The notes beneath the pieces are model-generated. The model was given only the letters and a program-made list of their open reading frames with translations, was not told the origin of the DNA and made no database searches. Shown piece after piece: positions 17,301 through 26,468 of a stretch of DNA of 64,000 nucleotides (positions are counted from its first letter, which is position 1; every line of letters starts with the position of its first letter). Source of the DNA: Alteromonadaceae bacterium. Lineage in GTDB: Bacteria; Pseudomonadota; Gammaproteobacteria; Enterobacterales; Alteromonadaceae. The stretch is from NCBI GenBank assembly GCA_013216015.1, contig JABSOI010000012.1, positions 62,001-126,000 of the forward strand, given 5' to 3'. Made by a program: the position numbers and the translations under genes.

Positions 17301-17474
17301 AACGTCTTCAGGTGTTGATCCCCGAAGTGAAACACTAACATTGATCCTGTCAGTGGAAAATGAAGGGAAAATTTCTAACGGTATTCTTGCAGACAAACTA
17401 AAAAGCCCAAAAAATAAAATACTGATCATCAGTAAATTAGCCGCAACATGGTTACGGGCAAACCAGGCGATCAT
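14391..17474 (-). CDS. RND efflux pump inner-membrane transporter
   Basis: This is a proton-driven resistance-nodulation-division exporter (1027 residues) of the AcrB/HAE superfamily. It has twelve membrane segments in the usual 1+5 / 1+5 layout, with TM1 at residues about 10-30. Two large periplasmic porter loops follow TM1 and TM7. The proton-relay pair is intact as VVDDAIVTGEN near residue 392. Its ATG overlaps the adaptor stop by one base (TAATG). Adaptor and outer-membrane factor genes precede it on the same transcript. Substrate cannot be read from sequence; multidrug, bile-salt or dye export is typical. It sits last in the operon, and about 250 bp of gene-free DNA then separates it from the MITE. 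Confidence 0.92.
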   Translation of the reverse strand: MIAWFARNHVAANLLMISILFFGLFSLSARIPLEIFPSFSTDRINVSVSLRGSTPEDVEQGVAIRIEEAVQDLEGIESISSTSSEGRALVSFEIDSDYDAREMLSDIKARVDAINTFPVDAEKPIVVLAQRKREVIAVTVASIYGEKEIREFAEQVRDDLLRLPGVTQLELSGVRNYEIAIEISQDKLRQYDLSINQVSRAIANSSTDVSSGNIKTQGGDILIRSTGQAYRKNDFARIAIKTNPDGSILTLIDIALIKDDFEETPVRTRFNGKKAAFIDVYRIGQQSAIVVADKVKHYIESRQETLPYGYELSFWDDDSEIVKARISTLTTNAMQGGILVFALLTLFLRPSIAFWVCIGIPVSFMGAFIVMPFFGITLNIMSLFAFILVLGIVVDDAIVTGENIYTHLRKAESGEHAAIIGTQEVATPVTFGILTTVAAFLPLAFIEGARGALFAQIPVVVIPVLIFSLIESKFVLPSHLKNIKLRHERSEPSKFEAFQQKFADGFEHAILRYYQPLLELALRNKLATLTAFAGVFIIIVALIMSGWTKFIFFPRIPSETVRANLTLPVGTPFEVTNKFIINMADKAEDLQNKYRDEETGQSVILNILATTGGRGGASHSGGVRFEIIPPQNRDTDISSRDLVREWRNLIGVVPGAESLTFRAEIGRSSNPIDVQLTANSLDTLKEVANKVKAHLSTYPTVFEIADSLSDGKEELRIELTKQGKALGLTRVEISRQVRNAFFGAQVQRIQRGRDDVRVMVRLPLNERTSIATLEKLLITTPAGGNVPLSHVAKLIAGQSPSAIRRVDLYRTVNVTADIEKTNTNMTILQADLKSYLDELITQYPGVNHSLEGEAKEQRESFGSLGWALIFVFFIIYGLLAIPFKSYLQPLIVMSVIPFGMIGAVVGHWIMGLELTIMSLLGMLALVGVVVNDSLVLVDFINKKREQSNDLMNAVLIAGAARFRPVMLTSLTTFIGLMPLLFEKSTQAQFLIPMAVSLSFGILFATFITLLLIPVNYMLVEGVKGKFL

Positions 17475-18943
17475 TATTTACCCTCCGCTAAACGGGCTTT
17501 TTTACCATGAGCTTTTTTACCCCTGGCTTTTAGCTCTGAAACAGTAATACCCAGCTCTTGCGCTCTTTTTTCAATTCTTGCCTGACGACCCCTGCTTTTA
17601 TTATTACCTGTGTTAGGTCTGGTGTTTGGTCTAATGTTAGCCCTAGTGTTAGTGCTTGAGTTAGCACTTGAGCTAACACTTGAAATACCGCTGTTTTGAC
17701 GAGTAACATCATTGGCGATTTTTACAGGAGTACCAGAACTAACTTGCCCAAGAGGCGTTAATACCAACTGCTGACCAAACGCCAGACCTTTAGAAATAAG
17801 TGCATCTTGCTGGTTTTGCCAGCGAATGGTTACTTCCTGGCGTTTTAAAACACTGCCTTTGGGGGAGTCTTCAACAATGTAAACATAACTGCCTTGATAA
17901 ATTGCGCTGTTAGGGATCACCAACGCATTTTCAATCACCTTGCCAGTAATCTCAGCAGTAACATATTGTCCAATTTTCACAGGCGATGTTCTGGTGTTAT
18001 TTACTTCATAAGGATCATCAATTTGTGCAATGATATAAAGCTGGTGAGAGTTTGCATCAATTGCACCTTCTGTTCGGACAATTCTACCTTGCCAACTTTG
18101 TTTGCCAATAAGTGTAGAGTTTAGGGTTACCTTAGTATCATGATAAGGAGCAGAAAGTGTATCAGGAAAAGTACCAGAAAGAGCATCAGCTTCAACTGAC
18201 ACTTTATTACTTTGTCGATATTCTTCCGGCAAAACAAGCAAATCCAAATCCCTATTATTTATAGGTAATCGAATTTCTACATAATCAACCGCATATATAT
18301 CAGCAAGTTGAGTGTTATTATTAACCACCTGCCCTAAATCGACATGTTTTTTTAGAATTCGGCCAGCGTATGGGGCTATAATTTTGCTTCTTTCCAGCAC
18401 AAGTTGCGCTTTTTCTAATCTTGCCTGCGCTGATAAAACCTTTGCCTGAGCAGCAGCTAATTGTGGTTTACGCAGTACCAAAGCACTCGGTGTTTTACCA
18501 TCACCTAATCGCTGCCAATCAACTAATGCTCGCTCAGCCCGCGCCTGTTCTTCCAATAAACCCTGTTTTGCTGACATCAAACTGGATTGATTAATTTTAA
18601 CTTCGGCTTGATGATCTCTATCATCTAAACTAAGGAGTACATCACCTTTTTCAAAAAAAGCACCATCTCTGAATTGGGGGCTTACTTCATTAATTTGTCC
18701 CGACGCCTGAGCAACTAATTTACTTTGTGTACGTGGTTTAACCGTACCAAAACTTGTCAACATAACCTGATAAGCTTCCAGCTTCAGCGTTAGCGTTTCC
18801 ACCGTCATTGGAGCTGACACCGGCCCTTTACCACGATTACTTTTGGGCGGATTTTTCATAATAATTTGCGTAATTATCACGGTAATTATGATAATCACTG
18901 CCGGGATCATTAATTTTTTGGTTTTTGTCATTGTTATACTCAT
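17474..18943 (-). CDS. RND efflux periplasmic adaptor (membrane fusion protein)
   Basis: This adaptor links the RND pump encoded next to it to the outer-membrane channel. It is 489 residues. An N-terminal membrane anchor spans residues 11-30. A barrel-sandwich lipoyl half (LVAQASGQINEVSPQF) and an alpha-hairpin of about residues 110-180 follow. The second lipoyl half starts at IIAPYAGRILKKHVDLG, and the beta-barrel domain follows. The last 80 residues are unusual: a Ser/Asn/Thr/Arg-rich low-complexity linker with NTR/PNT repeats, then a basic tail rich in RGKKAHGKKA. That tail could touch membrane, peptidoglycan or nucleic acid, or may just be repeat expansion. The stop is 1 nt inside the RND start. 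Confidence 0.9.
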   Translation of the reverse strand: MSITMTKTKKLMIPAVIIIITVIITQIIMKNPPKSNRGKGPVSAPMTVETLTLKLEAYQVMLTSFGTVKPRTQSKLVAQASGQINEVSPQFRDGAFFEKGDVLLSLDDRDHQAEVKINQSSLMSAKQGLLEEQARAERALVDWQRLGDGKTPSALVLRKPQLAAAQAKVLSAQARLEKAQLVLERSKIIAPYAGRILKKHVDLGQVVNNNTQLADIYAVDYVEIRLPINNRDLDLLVLPEEYRQSNKVSVEADALSGTFPDTLSAPYHDTKVTLNSTLIGKQSWQGRIVRTEGAIDANSHQLYIIAQIDDPYEVNNTRTSPVKIGQYVTAEITGKVIENALVIPNSAIYQGSYVYIVEDSPKGSVLKRQEVTIRWQNQQDALISKGLAFGQQLVLTPLGQVSSGTPVKIANDVTRQNSGISSVSSSANSSTNTRANIRPNTRPNTGNNKSRGRQARIEKRAQELGITVSELKARGKKAHGKKARLAEGK

Positions 18944-18946
18944 TCT

Positions 18947-20464
18947 TTATTCGGCTTTTTCACTAGCGGTAGTTGAAGAAAAATCCCCACCCAGTGCTAC
19001 ATGAAGTTTAATTCGATTGACAATCAACTGATGCTTTATCTGAATAACCGTACTTTGCGCGGTATAAGATCGGCTTTGCGCATCAAGCACGGTAATGTAA
19101 TCAACCAATCCACTTTGATACTGCTCAAAAGACAGCGTTTGTGCAGCAATAGCGTTATCCCGGGCTTTTAACATTATCTGATAACGCTGCTTTAAACTAG
19201 CTTCGCGGGTCACTGCATTTTCAACTCCGGCAAAAGCCCCGTATAAAGTGTCTAAATAACTTTGCTCGCTTTGTTTTAATACTAATCGTGCTTTTTCTTC
19301 ATTGGCAGCCAGCTTACCCGCGTTAAAAATAGGCGCAGTTAAATTACCGAGTAACGACCATCCCAATGATGATACTGAGAGGAAATTACTCACGTCACTT
19401 CCTTTGTTATTCAGTGAAGCAGTTAAACTCAAACTGGGAAAACGTTGTTTATGGGCATAAGCTAATGCAGCATCTTTAGCAAATAATTGGTACCAACTTG
19501 CACGAAGCGAAGGTTTACGTGAAATAAGTTCTGCGGGTAAACCCAGTGGAATAGATGATTGTAAAAATGGTAGTTGATCGCCATCACTTGTCTTAGCACT
19601 TGTCTTAACATTAGTCTTAACATCAGTATTAACATCAGTATTAACGGCTAAACTACCTTCAGGATATTGACCCAATAACAATTCAAGTTTCCGAATAGCT
19701 TGCAGCTTTTTACTTTTTTGCTCTGATGCCCGCGATAATTCATTGTTCACTTCATTTCGTGTTAAGTAAACATCGAGCGCTCTATTTAATCCCTGTTGGT
19801 ACCCAGATTCTATAATTGCCAAATTTTGTTTAGTATTTTCAGCACGCTGCTGGTACAAATCAACCAGCTTACTTGCTTCTATAACTGCAAACCAGGCTGT
19901 AACAACATCAGCAACTAACTGTTGCCTTGTTTGTTCAAAACTTGCCTGCTTCGATAATAATTCTAAATTAGCTTGTTGATCTGCTGCAGATAACTTGCCC
20001 CAAAGATCTAACTCATATCGGAAATTTAGATCTAACGACAAGTTGGTTGAATAAGCATTACTTGGTGATACACTTTTACGACGATTGTCTGACAATGTTA
20101 AATCAAGTGACGGCCATAACTTACTACCCGCAACAATTAACTGCTGTCGGGAAATTTCAACCGAAATGGCTTTTTGCTTCAGTTGGAAATTATTATTCAA
20201 CGCAAGATCCACCAAGTGATGTATTTGTGGATCTTTCAGTTGGTTAAGCCACCTTTTTTTTACTTGAGAATGGTTTGCTTCAATTTGATTTTCTTCTGAT
20301 TTGCCGACTTCTAATTTATTTGGTTGCTTTTTAGACCATGCTTTAGGAGCATGAGATTGATGAAATTTATTATCCAATTCACTTGTCGAACTACAGGCAA
20401 GCAAAAACATGCTCGTTATAGCTACACAAAACACTGAATTAAATGCTTTAAGGCGTTTAACCAT
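18947..20464 (-). CDS. Outer-membrane efflux lipoprotein (TolC/OprM/NodT family)
   Basis: This is the outer-membrane channel of the RND operon, 505 residues. The signal peptide ends in the lipobox LLAC, so it is a lipoprotein of the OprM/NodT type. Two long coiled-coil hairpin repeats are evident (residues about 80-260 and 310-490), with the strand segments FRYELDLWGK and LSVSSLGWSLLGNLTAPIFN typical of the family. A 12-bp tandem repeat encodes a Asn/Thr/Asp/Val/Lys stretch (residues about 270-290). This lies at the junction of the two halves, where a loop is expected. It is the first gene of the operon; the adaptor starts 3 nt after its stop. Confidence 0.9.
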   Translation of the reverse strand: MVKRLKAFNSVFCVAITSMFLLACSSTSELDNKFHQSHAPKAWSKKQPNKLEVGKSEENQIEANHSQVKKRWLNQLKDPQIHHLVDLALNNNFQLKQKAISVEISRQQLIVAGSKLWPSLDLTLSDNRRKSVSPSNAYSTNLSLDLNFRYELDLWGKLSAADQQANLELLSKQASFEQTRQQLVADVVTAWFAVIEASKLVDLYQQRAENTKQNLAIIESGYQQGLNRALDVYLTRNEVNNELSRASEQKSKKLQAIRKLELLLGQYPEGSLAVNTDVNTDVKTNVKTSAKTSDGDQLPFLQSSIPLGLPAELISRKPSLRASWYQLFAKDAALAYAHKQRFPSLSLTASLNNKGSDVSNFLSVSSLGWSLLGNLTAPIFNAGKLAANEEKARLVLKQSEQSYLDTLYGAFAGVENAVTREASLKQRYQIMLKARDNAIAAQTLSFEQYQSGLVDYITVLDAQSRSYTAQSTVIQIKHQLIVNRIKLHVALGGDFSSTTASEKAE

Positions 20465-20642
20465 AAACCATTAAACCTAAAGGTAATTTAATATCTTTTT
20501 AGTTTAGTGTACTTGGAGTTATCTCCCAACCTAATTTACATAACATTACATTTTTTTTACTTGCTCGAACAGGATAGGTAAGTAGGCGTAAGCCAATTAA
20601 ATGTTTGCAGATATATTATATAGTTGCGATATGCATTATTTT

Positions 20643-20690
20643 CGTGGGTTACGCTTTTGGTGGGTTACGCCTTCGGCTAACCCACCCTAC
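20643..20690. repeat. REP palindrome (GGTGGGTTACGCC core)
   Basis: GGTGGGTTA and TAACCCACC flank GCC-TTC-GGC at 20659-20686, and a partial copy (GTGGGTTACGC) lies just upstream. The same palindrome recurs at 32602, 44878, 54017 and 54093. It lies between rlmB and the efflux operon and may also help end rlmB transcription, which approaches from the right on the minus strand. Confidence 0.85.
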
Positions 20691-20705
20691 TTCTCTATGT
20701 CGATA

Positions 20706-21467
20706 TTAGGTCGCGGTTAATCGCTGGCGGACAATTTCGAACAGGCAAATGCCTGTAGCTACAGAAACATTTAAACTTGAGACAGTGCCAGCCATAGGTA
20801 GTTTTACTAATTGATCACAGTTCTCCCGTGTTAACCGTCTCATGCCTTTTCCTTCGGCTCCCATCACCAGCGCCATTGGCCCAGACAGTTTTAAGTCGTA
20901 TAAACAAGTGTCGGTTTCACCCGCAGTACCTATGATCCAAATTCCTTGTTGCTGCAAAGCTTTCATTGTGCGTGATAAATTTGTTACCTGCACTAAAGGT
21001 ACTGTTTCAGCAGCACCCACAGCAACTTTACGTACTGTACCAGTTAAACGAGCTGCATTGTCTTTCGGTACAATTATAGCTTGCACACCGGCTGCATCTG
21101 CATTACGTAAACATGCACCTAAATTATGGGGATCGGTTACTCCGTCAAGGATCAAAAAGAAGGGTTGATCACCTTTCGCTTCTGTTTCCCTGATAATATC
21201 GTCTAAGTCAGCTTCAGTAAAAGTTTTACCTGGTCTAACACGGGCAACTACGCCTTGGTGTTGCTCGTTTTCAGATTTATCGTCTAAAACTTTACGCTGG
21301 GAAAATTGTACAGCTAGTCCGTATTTTTTAGATAAATTGATAATAGGCAACATTCGGTCATCTTCACGCCCTTTTAATAGCCATAATTCAATAAATCGTT
21401 CCGGGGCTGCATTTAACAACGCAAGTACCGCATGAATGCCAAAGACTACTTCTTCATTTTTTGCCAT
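20706..21467 (-). CDS. rlmB: 23S rRNA 2'-O-methyltransferase RlmB
   Basis: A SpoU/TrmH-family methyltransferase that modifies G2251 of 23S rRNA in E. coli, using S-adenosylmethionine. The 253-residue protein has the N-terminal substrate-binding domain ([21 protein letters not shown]). The three knot motifs follow: [17 protein letters not shown] near residue 110, [13 protein letters not shown] near residue 195, and [18 protein letters not shown] near residue 220. It follows rnr by 24 nt on the same strand, the conserved rnr-rlmB pair. A REP palindrome lies after its stop. Confidence 0.96.
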   Translation of the reverse strand: MAKNEEVVFGIHAVLALLNAAPERFIELWLLKGREDDRMLPIINLSKKYGLAVQFSQRKVLDDKSENEQHQGVVARVRPGKTFTEADLDDIIRETEAKGDQPFFLILDGVTDPHNLGACLRNADAAGVQAIIVPKDNAARLTGTVRKVAVGAAETVPLVQVTNLSRTMKALQQQGIWIIGTAGETDTCLYDLKLSGPMALVMGAEGKGMRRLTRENCDQLVKLPMAGTVSSLNVSVATGICLFEIVRQRLTAT

Positions 21468-21491
21468 TTTAAATCTTCTTTAATTATTGGT

Positions 21492-24131
21492 TTAGCTTTC
21501 AACTTTGCTGTTTTTACGGGCATTTTTTCCTGGTCGTTTTTTACGATCGGAGCGTTTTTTTACTTTAGTTTTTACTTTTTTCTCAACTTTACTTTTAACC
21601 TTACTTTTAACTTTACTTTTAACAGAGTCGGTTTTATCTTTTTTAACCGTTTTTTTCTTTTTGGTTTGATCCGGTTCATCGTTTGCTGATGTTTGCTTTT
21701 TCCCAGCTTTTTTGGCGCTGGAATACTTCGAGGTTTTAGCGCCCGAACGTCTACCACTTGAATGAGTCGCTTGTTGAACCGCTTTATCACCCACTAAAGT
21801 TAAATCAATTTTCTTTTCATCAAGATTAACCGCTGCAACTTGCACTTCAACTACGTCACCAACATGAAATTTGGTTTTGGTATTTTCACCGGTTAAACAC
21901 ATTCTCACATCGTCATAATGATAATAATCACGACCCAGTGAGGTTATGTGGATCAAACCTTCAATATGCAAATTGCTTAAACGCACGAACATGCCAAAAT
22001 TAGTAACGGTTGAAATAACACCTTTAAAGGTATCTCCAACATGGTCTTGCATAAATTCACATTTCAACCAGTCTGAAACATCTCTGGTAGCATCATCAGC
22101 TCTACGCTCTGTCATTGAGCAATGTTCGCCTAACTGAATAACAGCCTCTTCATCGTAACTGTGATATCCGACATTAACCGATGAAGTTTCTTTTGTCGTT
22201 TCTTTAGCTGAGTCTTTTTTAGTTTGTTGATTATGCAAAATAGCTTTTATTACCCGATGTATAATTAAATCAGGGTAACGACGTATCGGAGAGGTAAAAT
22301 GACTGTACGAGGGTAAAGCTAAACCAAAATGACCAATATTTTCACTTTGATAAACCGCTTGTCGCATAGAGCGCAATAACATTGTTTGAATAAGCTCTTG
22401 ATCGGGACGACCCTGAACTTTGGCTAAAATGTCACTGTAATCTGAGGGATCCGGCTGGTCTTTGTCAGCCCCCATTCCTGTTAGCGAAATACCCAATTCA
22501 GACAAATAGCGTATAAAATTTTTGTATTTATCTTCACTTGGTTTGTCATGTACACGAAATAAACCTGACATGTTGTGTTTAGCAACAAACTTAGCCGTGG
22601 CGACATTCGCCAAGATCATGCACTCTTCAATAATTTTATGAGCATCATTACGTATTAACGGTTCAATAGTTTCAATTTTTCGGTCTTCATTAAAAATAAA
22701 CCACGATTCTTCGGTTTCAAAAGCAATAGCACCACGAGCCTCTCGTGCTTGCATTAATGCTAAATACATTTGATTCAGGTTTTCTAAATCAGGCACTAAG
22801 TCTTTATATTCTTCACGTAAAGCTTCATGGTCTGACTCTTTACCTGACAATTCTTTACCGGACAGCTCTTTACCTGACAGCTCTTTACCTGACAGCTCTT
22901 TACCGGACAGCTCTTTACCGGACAATATTGCAGCCACTTTTGTATAAGTAAAACGTGCGTGAGAACGCATAACCGCCGGATAAAACTTTGAACCAGACAA
23001 ACGTCCGTTAGCGCTTACTGTCATTTCAGCTACCATACACAAGCGATCTACATTCGGATTTAATGAGCACAATCCATTAGACAGCTTTTCAGGTAACATC
23101 GGGATAACTTGACTGGGAAAATAAACAGAATTCCCACGGGCTATGGCTTCTTCATCTAATTTTGAGCCGGGACGAACATAATAGCTCACATCTGCAATGG
23201 CAACCCATAAACGCCAGCCACCTGATTTTTTAGGTTTGCAATAAACTGCGTCATCAAAATCTCTGGCATCTTCACCGTCAATAGTAACTAAAGGTAAATC
23301 CCGTAAATCTACCCGATGTTTTTTAGATGCTTCTTCTACTTCATCTGATAGGGTATTAACATCATCCAGTACTTTTTGTGACCATTGATGTGGTAAGTCG
23401 TGTTCACGCAGGGCTATTTCAATTTCCATACCCGGTGCCAATTGATCACCTAATACTTCAACCACTTTAGCCACTGGGCTGGCGCGCTTGGTGGGTCGTT
23501 GAATAATTTCCACCACCACAACTTGTCCATGACGGGCGCCCAGACGTTGATCTGGATCAATTAATATTTCTTGTCGTATCTTTGCATCATCAGGAATGAC
23601 ATAAGCAATATGGTGCTCGACAAAATATCGTCCGACAATAGGCGCTTTTCTAGGTTCAACAACTTCAAGTATGCGAACTTCTTTACGCCCTTTTCTGTCA
23701 GTACGGTCAATTAAAATAGCTTCAACAACATCACCATGAAAAACCCGTTTCATTTCATGTGAAGAAATATAGAAATCTTTCCCGCGTTGAGTTGATGCTT
23801 TATCAGGTTTATTACTTGAAGGCTCTGGAGCAAAAAAACCAAAACCATCTCTGTGTCCGATAATTCTCCCGGTTAACACACTACTTTTTAACGGTATGGC
23901 ATATTGCTTAAACTTGTTAAAAATTAGCTGACCACTATTTTCCATTGCGCGTAAACGACGTTTTAAACCGATCAATAAATGTTCTTCAATATAATTCAGC
24001 TTTTTAGCCAATACATTAAATGTAGGAGGAATATGAGCCTGCTCAATAATTGACAGCAGTAATTCACGGCTGGCGACTGGCTTTTCGTATTTTTGTGCTT
24101 CGCGTTCTTGGTAGGGATCTTTAAAGGTCAC
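21492..24131 (-). CDS. rnr: Ribonuclease R with an internal pentapeptide repeat
   Basis: A processive 3'-5' exoribonuclease that degrades structured RNA. It has 879 residues: an N-terminal helix-turn-helix region, two cold-shock domains, the RNB catalytic domain with DGEDARDFDDAVY near residue 280 (the metal-binding aspartates), an S1 domain (VGDTFKGVISTVTNFGMFV near residue 690) and a long lysine-rich tail. The start is a GTG at 24131 (VTFKDPYQEREAQKY, matching the E. coli N-terminus). Inside the RNB domain, after AAILSGKEL, a 15-bp unit is repeated about six times as SGKEL. E. coli RNase R is 813 residues; this insert and the tail explain the excess. It is cotranscribed with rlmB. Confidence 0.95.
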   Translation of the reverse strand: MTFKDPYQEREAQKYEKPVASRELLLSIIEQAHIPPTFNVLAKKLNYIEEHLLIGLKRRLRAMENSGQLIFNKFKQYAIPLKSSVLTGRIIGHRDGFGFFAPEPSSNKPDKASTQRGKDFYISSHEMKRVFHGDVVEAILIDRTDRKGRKEVRILEVVEPRKAPIVGRYFVEHHIAYVIPDDAKIRQEILIDPDQRLGARHGQVVVVEIIQRPTKRASPVAKVVEVLGDQLAPGMEIEIALREHDLPHQWSQKVLDDVNTLSDEVEEASKKHRVDLRDLPLVTIDGEDARDFDDAVYCKPKKSGGWRLWVAIADVSYYVRPGSKLDEEAIARGNSVYFPSQVIPMLPEKLSNGLCSLNPNVDRLCMVAEMTVSANGRLSGSKFYPAVMRSHARFTYTKVAAILSGKELSGKELSGKELSGKELSGKELSGKESDHEALREEYKDLVPDLENLNQMYLALMQAREARGAIAFETEESWFIFNEDRKIETIEPLIRNDAHKIIEECMILANVATAKFVAKHNMSGLFRVHDKPSEDKYKNFIRYLSELGISLTGMGADKDQPDPSDYSDILAKVQGRPDQELIQTMLLRSMRQAVYQSENIGHFGLALPSYSHFTSPIRRYPDLIIHRVIKAILHNQQTKKDSAKETTKETSSVNVGYHSYDEEAVIQLGEHCSMTERRADDATRDVSDWLKCEFMQDHVGDTFKGVISTVTNFGMFVRLSNLHIEGLIHITSLGRDYYHYDDVRMCLTGENTKTKFHVGDVVEVQVAAVNLDEKKIDLTLVGDKAVQQATHSSGRRSGAKTSKYSSAKKAGKKQTSANDEPDQTKKKKTVKKDKTDSVKSKVKSKVKSKVEKKVKTKVKKRSDRKKRPGKNARKNSKVES
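22837..22925 (-). repeat. About six 15-bp coding repeats inside rnr
   Basis: Near-identical 15-bp units (plus strand CTCTTTACCGGACAG, with CTTTACCTGACAG variants) encode SGKEL. The array sits in the catalytic RNB domain between conserved blocks. Units differ only by C/T, so it probably expanded recently and keeps the frame. Confidence 0.92.
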
Positions 24132-24464
24132 AGTTTAGTGCTTAGATTAATTTGATTTTTCCTTATTATATATGATACCTCAACTACTTGGAAATGCAGT
24201 TTCAAAGTAAAGCCAGAATATCAGGGCAAGGCACGGCTAGATTAAAAACAATGGGCTATATATTTGTTGGTGAAAAGTCTTATTTTACGAAATTACAAAT
24301 AATACAATTGGTATAATAATCCCCGACAAAAAATTGAATAAACTACCTCGCCCCAAGGGACAAGGTAGTTAACTCTCGTTAGATTTCTTTTTAACGAACA
24401 TAGTTATACGAGATTTCCACCTAAATTTTAACAAAGAGTAAAACACTCTAAGCTCATTACCCGT
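24132..24464. other. Intergenic region between rnr and the catalase-like gene
   Basis: 333 bp with no gene. It contains the hairpin at 24341-24370 and a TACCTCAACTACTTGGAAAT-like motif at 24175. Relatives of that motif appear near 42300, 55910 and 56810, a short dispersed repeat. The rnr promoter should lie near 24140-24240 on the minus strand. Confidence 0.5.
24341..24370 (-). terminator. Probable terminator after the catalase-like gene
   Basis: AACTACC and GGTAGTT form a 7-8 bp stem around a GC-rich loop, followed on the minus strand by TTTATTCAATTTTTT. The T-run is interrupted, so efficiency is uncertain. It lies about 95 nt past the catalase-like stop. Confidence 0.45.
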
Positions 24465-26468
24465 TTATTTACCGATAACTTCGATAGAATAACTACGGAA
24501 ACTGGAATACCGGATAGCAGTATCAATCCCTCCCGAATCACCAAATAATACCGACGAATTTAAATCATTATTAAGCCATGCACCATGATCTTGGTTAAAA
24601 GCAATGCAACCTTTAGCTGGATTATACCAACCGACCAAATCCCCCATACTCACATCAATAGGTTGATCAAGTATAAATCTATTCTTGCCAAATACAGGTA
24701 TTTCCACTTTGCTTTTACCGATCACCTTAAAACTGTCGCCACTACGACGGTAAATGACTAACTGAACAGGATTTTGATTTTTTGCATATATGTTCCACTC
24801 AGTTAGCGTTCCTTCACCACAAATAGGATGACTGGCATCGATTGAGTAAACATTAGCCCCGCTATCAGTATGAGGTTGGTTTGTAGTAATCATCCCACCT
24901 TTAATGATCCTGTTTCCACCCGGTTTAGGACTTTGTTTACCGTTTACCTCAATGGAATAAGTGCGGAAACTTGAGAACTGGATATCGGTATCACAGCTAC
25001 CTTGATTGCCAAATACTACCGATGCTGTCAAGTCAGGGATAAGCCAAGGCCCATTGTTTTTGACAAAAGCAATGCAGCCGGCATTAGGGGAATACCATCC
25101 AAGCAAATCCCCCTCGGCAACCTTAATCGGTTGTGTTAATTTAAATGTATTCTCACCGAATACAGGAATTTCTATAAGACTCTTACCAATCACACTAAAG
25201 CTGTTACCGCTACGGCGATAAATAATTAATTGAACTGGATTTTGGTTCTTTGCATATATTTTCCACTCGTCGAGCAAGCCTGATGCACTGATAGGTTGAC
25301 TGCTATCAATTGAATAGACATTTACCGAGCTATCACTATAAGAACGTTCTGTAATACTGCTGCCACAATTAAGCGTACTATGATCGTGTCTGCGGGCAAA
25401 TCTACAGATTGCACCCGGATCGTCGGCACCTCTAAGAGTGGAAGACTTATTATAAACATCCTGACGCAAACGGTTTATGCCTCCCAGAGGCTGATGAGAT
25501 TCCAAAGAATGCCAAGGCGTAAAAATTAAGTTTTCACAATCAGCTTCACTTTCAACACTATCAATATCCAATTGAGGGGCGAAAATAGTGACTTTGCCAA
25601 TTGAAATAAATGGAAACTCCTCTTCATCCCAGCGTTTAGTCGCATCCTCAATACCTAGATCAGTTTCACCTTTATCACGAACCTGCACCATGAAATCAAA
25701 ACTGAACTCCTCTTGTTTTTCCATATCCGAAATCAAAGCATCATTAAGGTAATTTTCAGCTGCATCCAAAGAAACCTGCTGTGGTTTTACCCCATTGCTG
25801 GGAATAACAGAAAACCTCATAACTCTATCTGCTCCAAACAAAAATGGCGCCGCACCAAAGTATTGTACACCCAGCGGATTTTCTACTGGCTTAGATTTAA
25901 TTTCAGAAATCACTTTGAACGATGATATAACCCCCATAGGACAGGTTGAAGGGTCTGCTAGAGGGGCAAAAAATGCCGATGGGTCATCATTATTTTCCAG
26001 TAAAATTTTATTAAGTTGCAAATAATCAGGGATATCAACAAAGGCAAAAGATGCTGTATTGATCATTAAAAAATCTTGATTTCTGGCACCTTGGTCATTT
26101 TGTAAAAATGGTTCGTCACCCGCGACATCCAATACTTTAATTGCCATGCCCCGACTTAAATTCTGCTTATTATTTAAATCATGTACAACAGTAGAAGTTG
26201 CATTTGAGAAACGAATAAGTGCCTGGTATTCTTTACCAGGTATAGCAAACAAGCCAACCTGATACTTAGTTGCGATATCTTCAAAAATTTTGAATTTTGC
26301 CTTCACACACCCATGTGATTTAGGGTGAACGCCACGAAGTGCTGTGTTATTTTGCGAATTATAACGCTTATCAAGCAGTTTTTCCGTAATATCAACAAGT
26401 TGCTCAATTTCGTTCTGCTCTGTATTCAAGTCTGCTATTTTTTCGAATGAATTGCTCTTATTACTCAT
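24465..26468 (-). CDS. Catalase-like haem protein fused to two repeated C-terminal domains
   Basis: Residues 1 to about 360 belong to the catalase-like superfamily (the heme-dependent y4iL/SrpA-like group rather than true KatA). The motif RGVHPKSHGCVKAKF has the distal histidine region. FLMINTASFAF follows, and TPWHSLESHQPLGGINRLR near residue 316 is the family's C-terminal hallmark. Two tandem domains of about 130 residues follow (about 383-510 and 536-664). Each starts VYSIDSS/ASHP and contains YAKNQNPVQL, IYRRSG and GDLLGWY/GDLVGWY. They look like beta-sandwich binding domains and share long identical stretches. There is no signal peptide. The likely role is peroxide or lipid-hydroperoxide chemistry. 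A divergent DUF2235 hydrolase and a di-haem cytochrome lie nearby. Confidence 0.75.
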   Translation of the reverse strand: MSNKSNSFEKIADLNTEQNEIEQLVDITEKLLDKRYNSQNNTALRGVHPKSHGCVKAKFKIFEDIATKYQVGLFAIPGKEYQALIRFSNATSTVVHDLNNKQNLSRGMAIKVLDVAGDEPFLQNDQGARNQDFLMINTASFAFVDIPDYLQLNKILLENNDDPSAFFAPLADPSTCPMGVISSFKVISEIKSKPVENPLGVQYFGAAPFLFGADRVMRFSVIPSNGVKPQQVSLDAAENYLNDALISDMEKQEEFSFDFMVQVRDKGETDLGIEDATKRWDEEEFPFISIGKVTIFAPQLDIDSVESEADCENLIFTPWHSLESHQPLGGINRLRQDVYNKSSTLRGADDPGAICRFARRHDHSTLNCGSSITERSYSDSSVNVYSIDSSQPISASGLLDEWKIYAKNQNPVQLIIYRRSGNSFSVIGKSLIEIPVFGENTFKLTQPIKVAEGDLLGWYSPNAGCIAFVKNNGPWLIPDLTASVVFGNQGSCDTDIQFSSFRTYSIEVNGKQSPKPGGNRIIKGGMITTNQPHTDSGANVYSIDASHPICGEGTLTEWNIYAKNQNPVQLVIYRRSGDSFKVIGKSKVEIPVFGKNRFILDQPIDVSMGDLVGWYNPAKGCIAFNQDHGAWLNNDLNSSVLFGDSGGIDTAIRYSSFRSYSIEVIGK

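Noticed and set aside
17530-17712. Alternative minus-strand frame in the Ser/Asn/Thr-rich part of the adaptor gene
   Set aside because: It overlaps the adaptor coding sequence in another phase and arises from the repetitive DNA.
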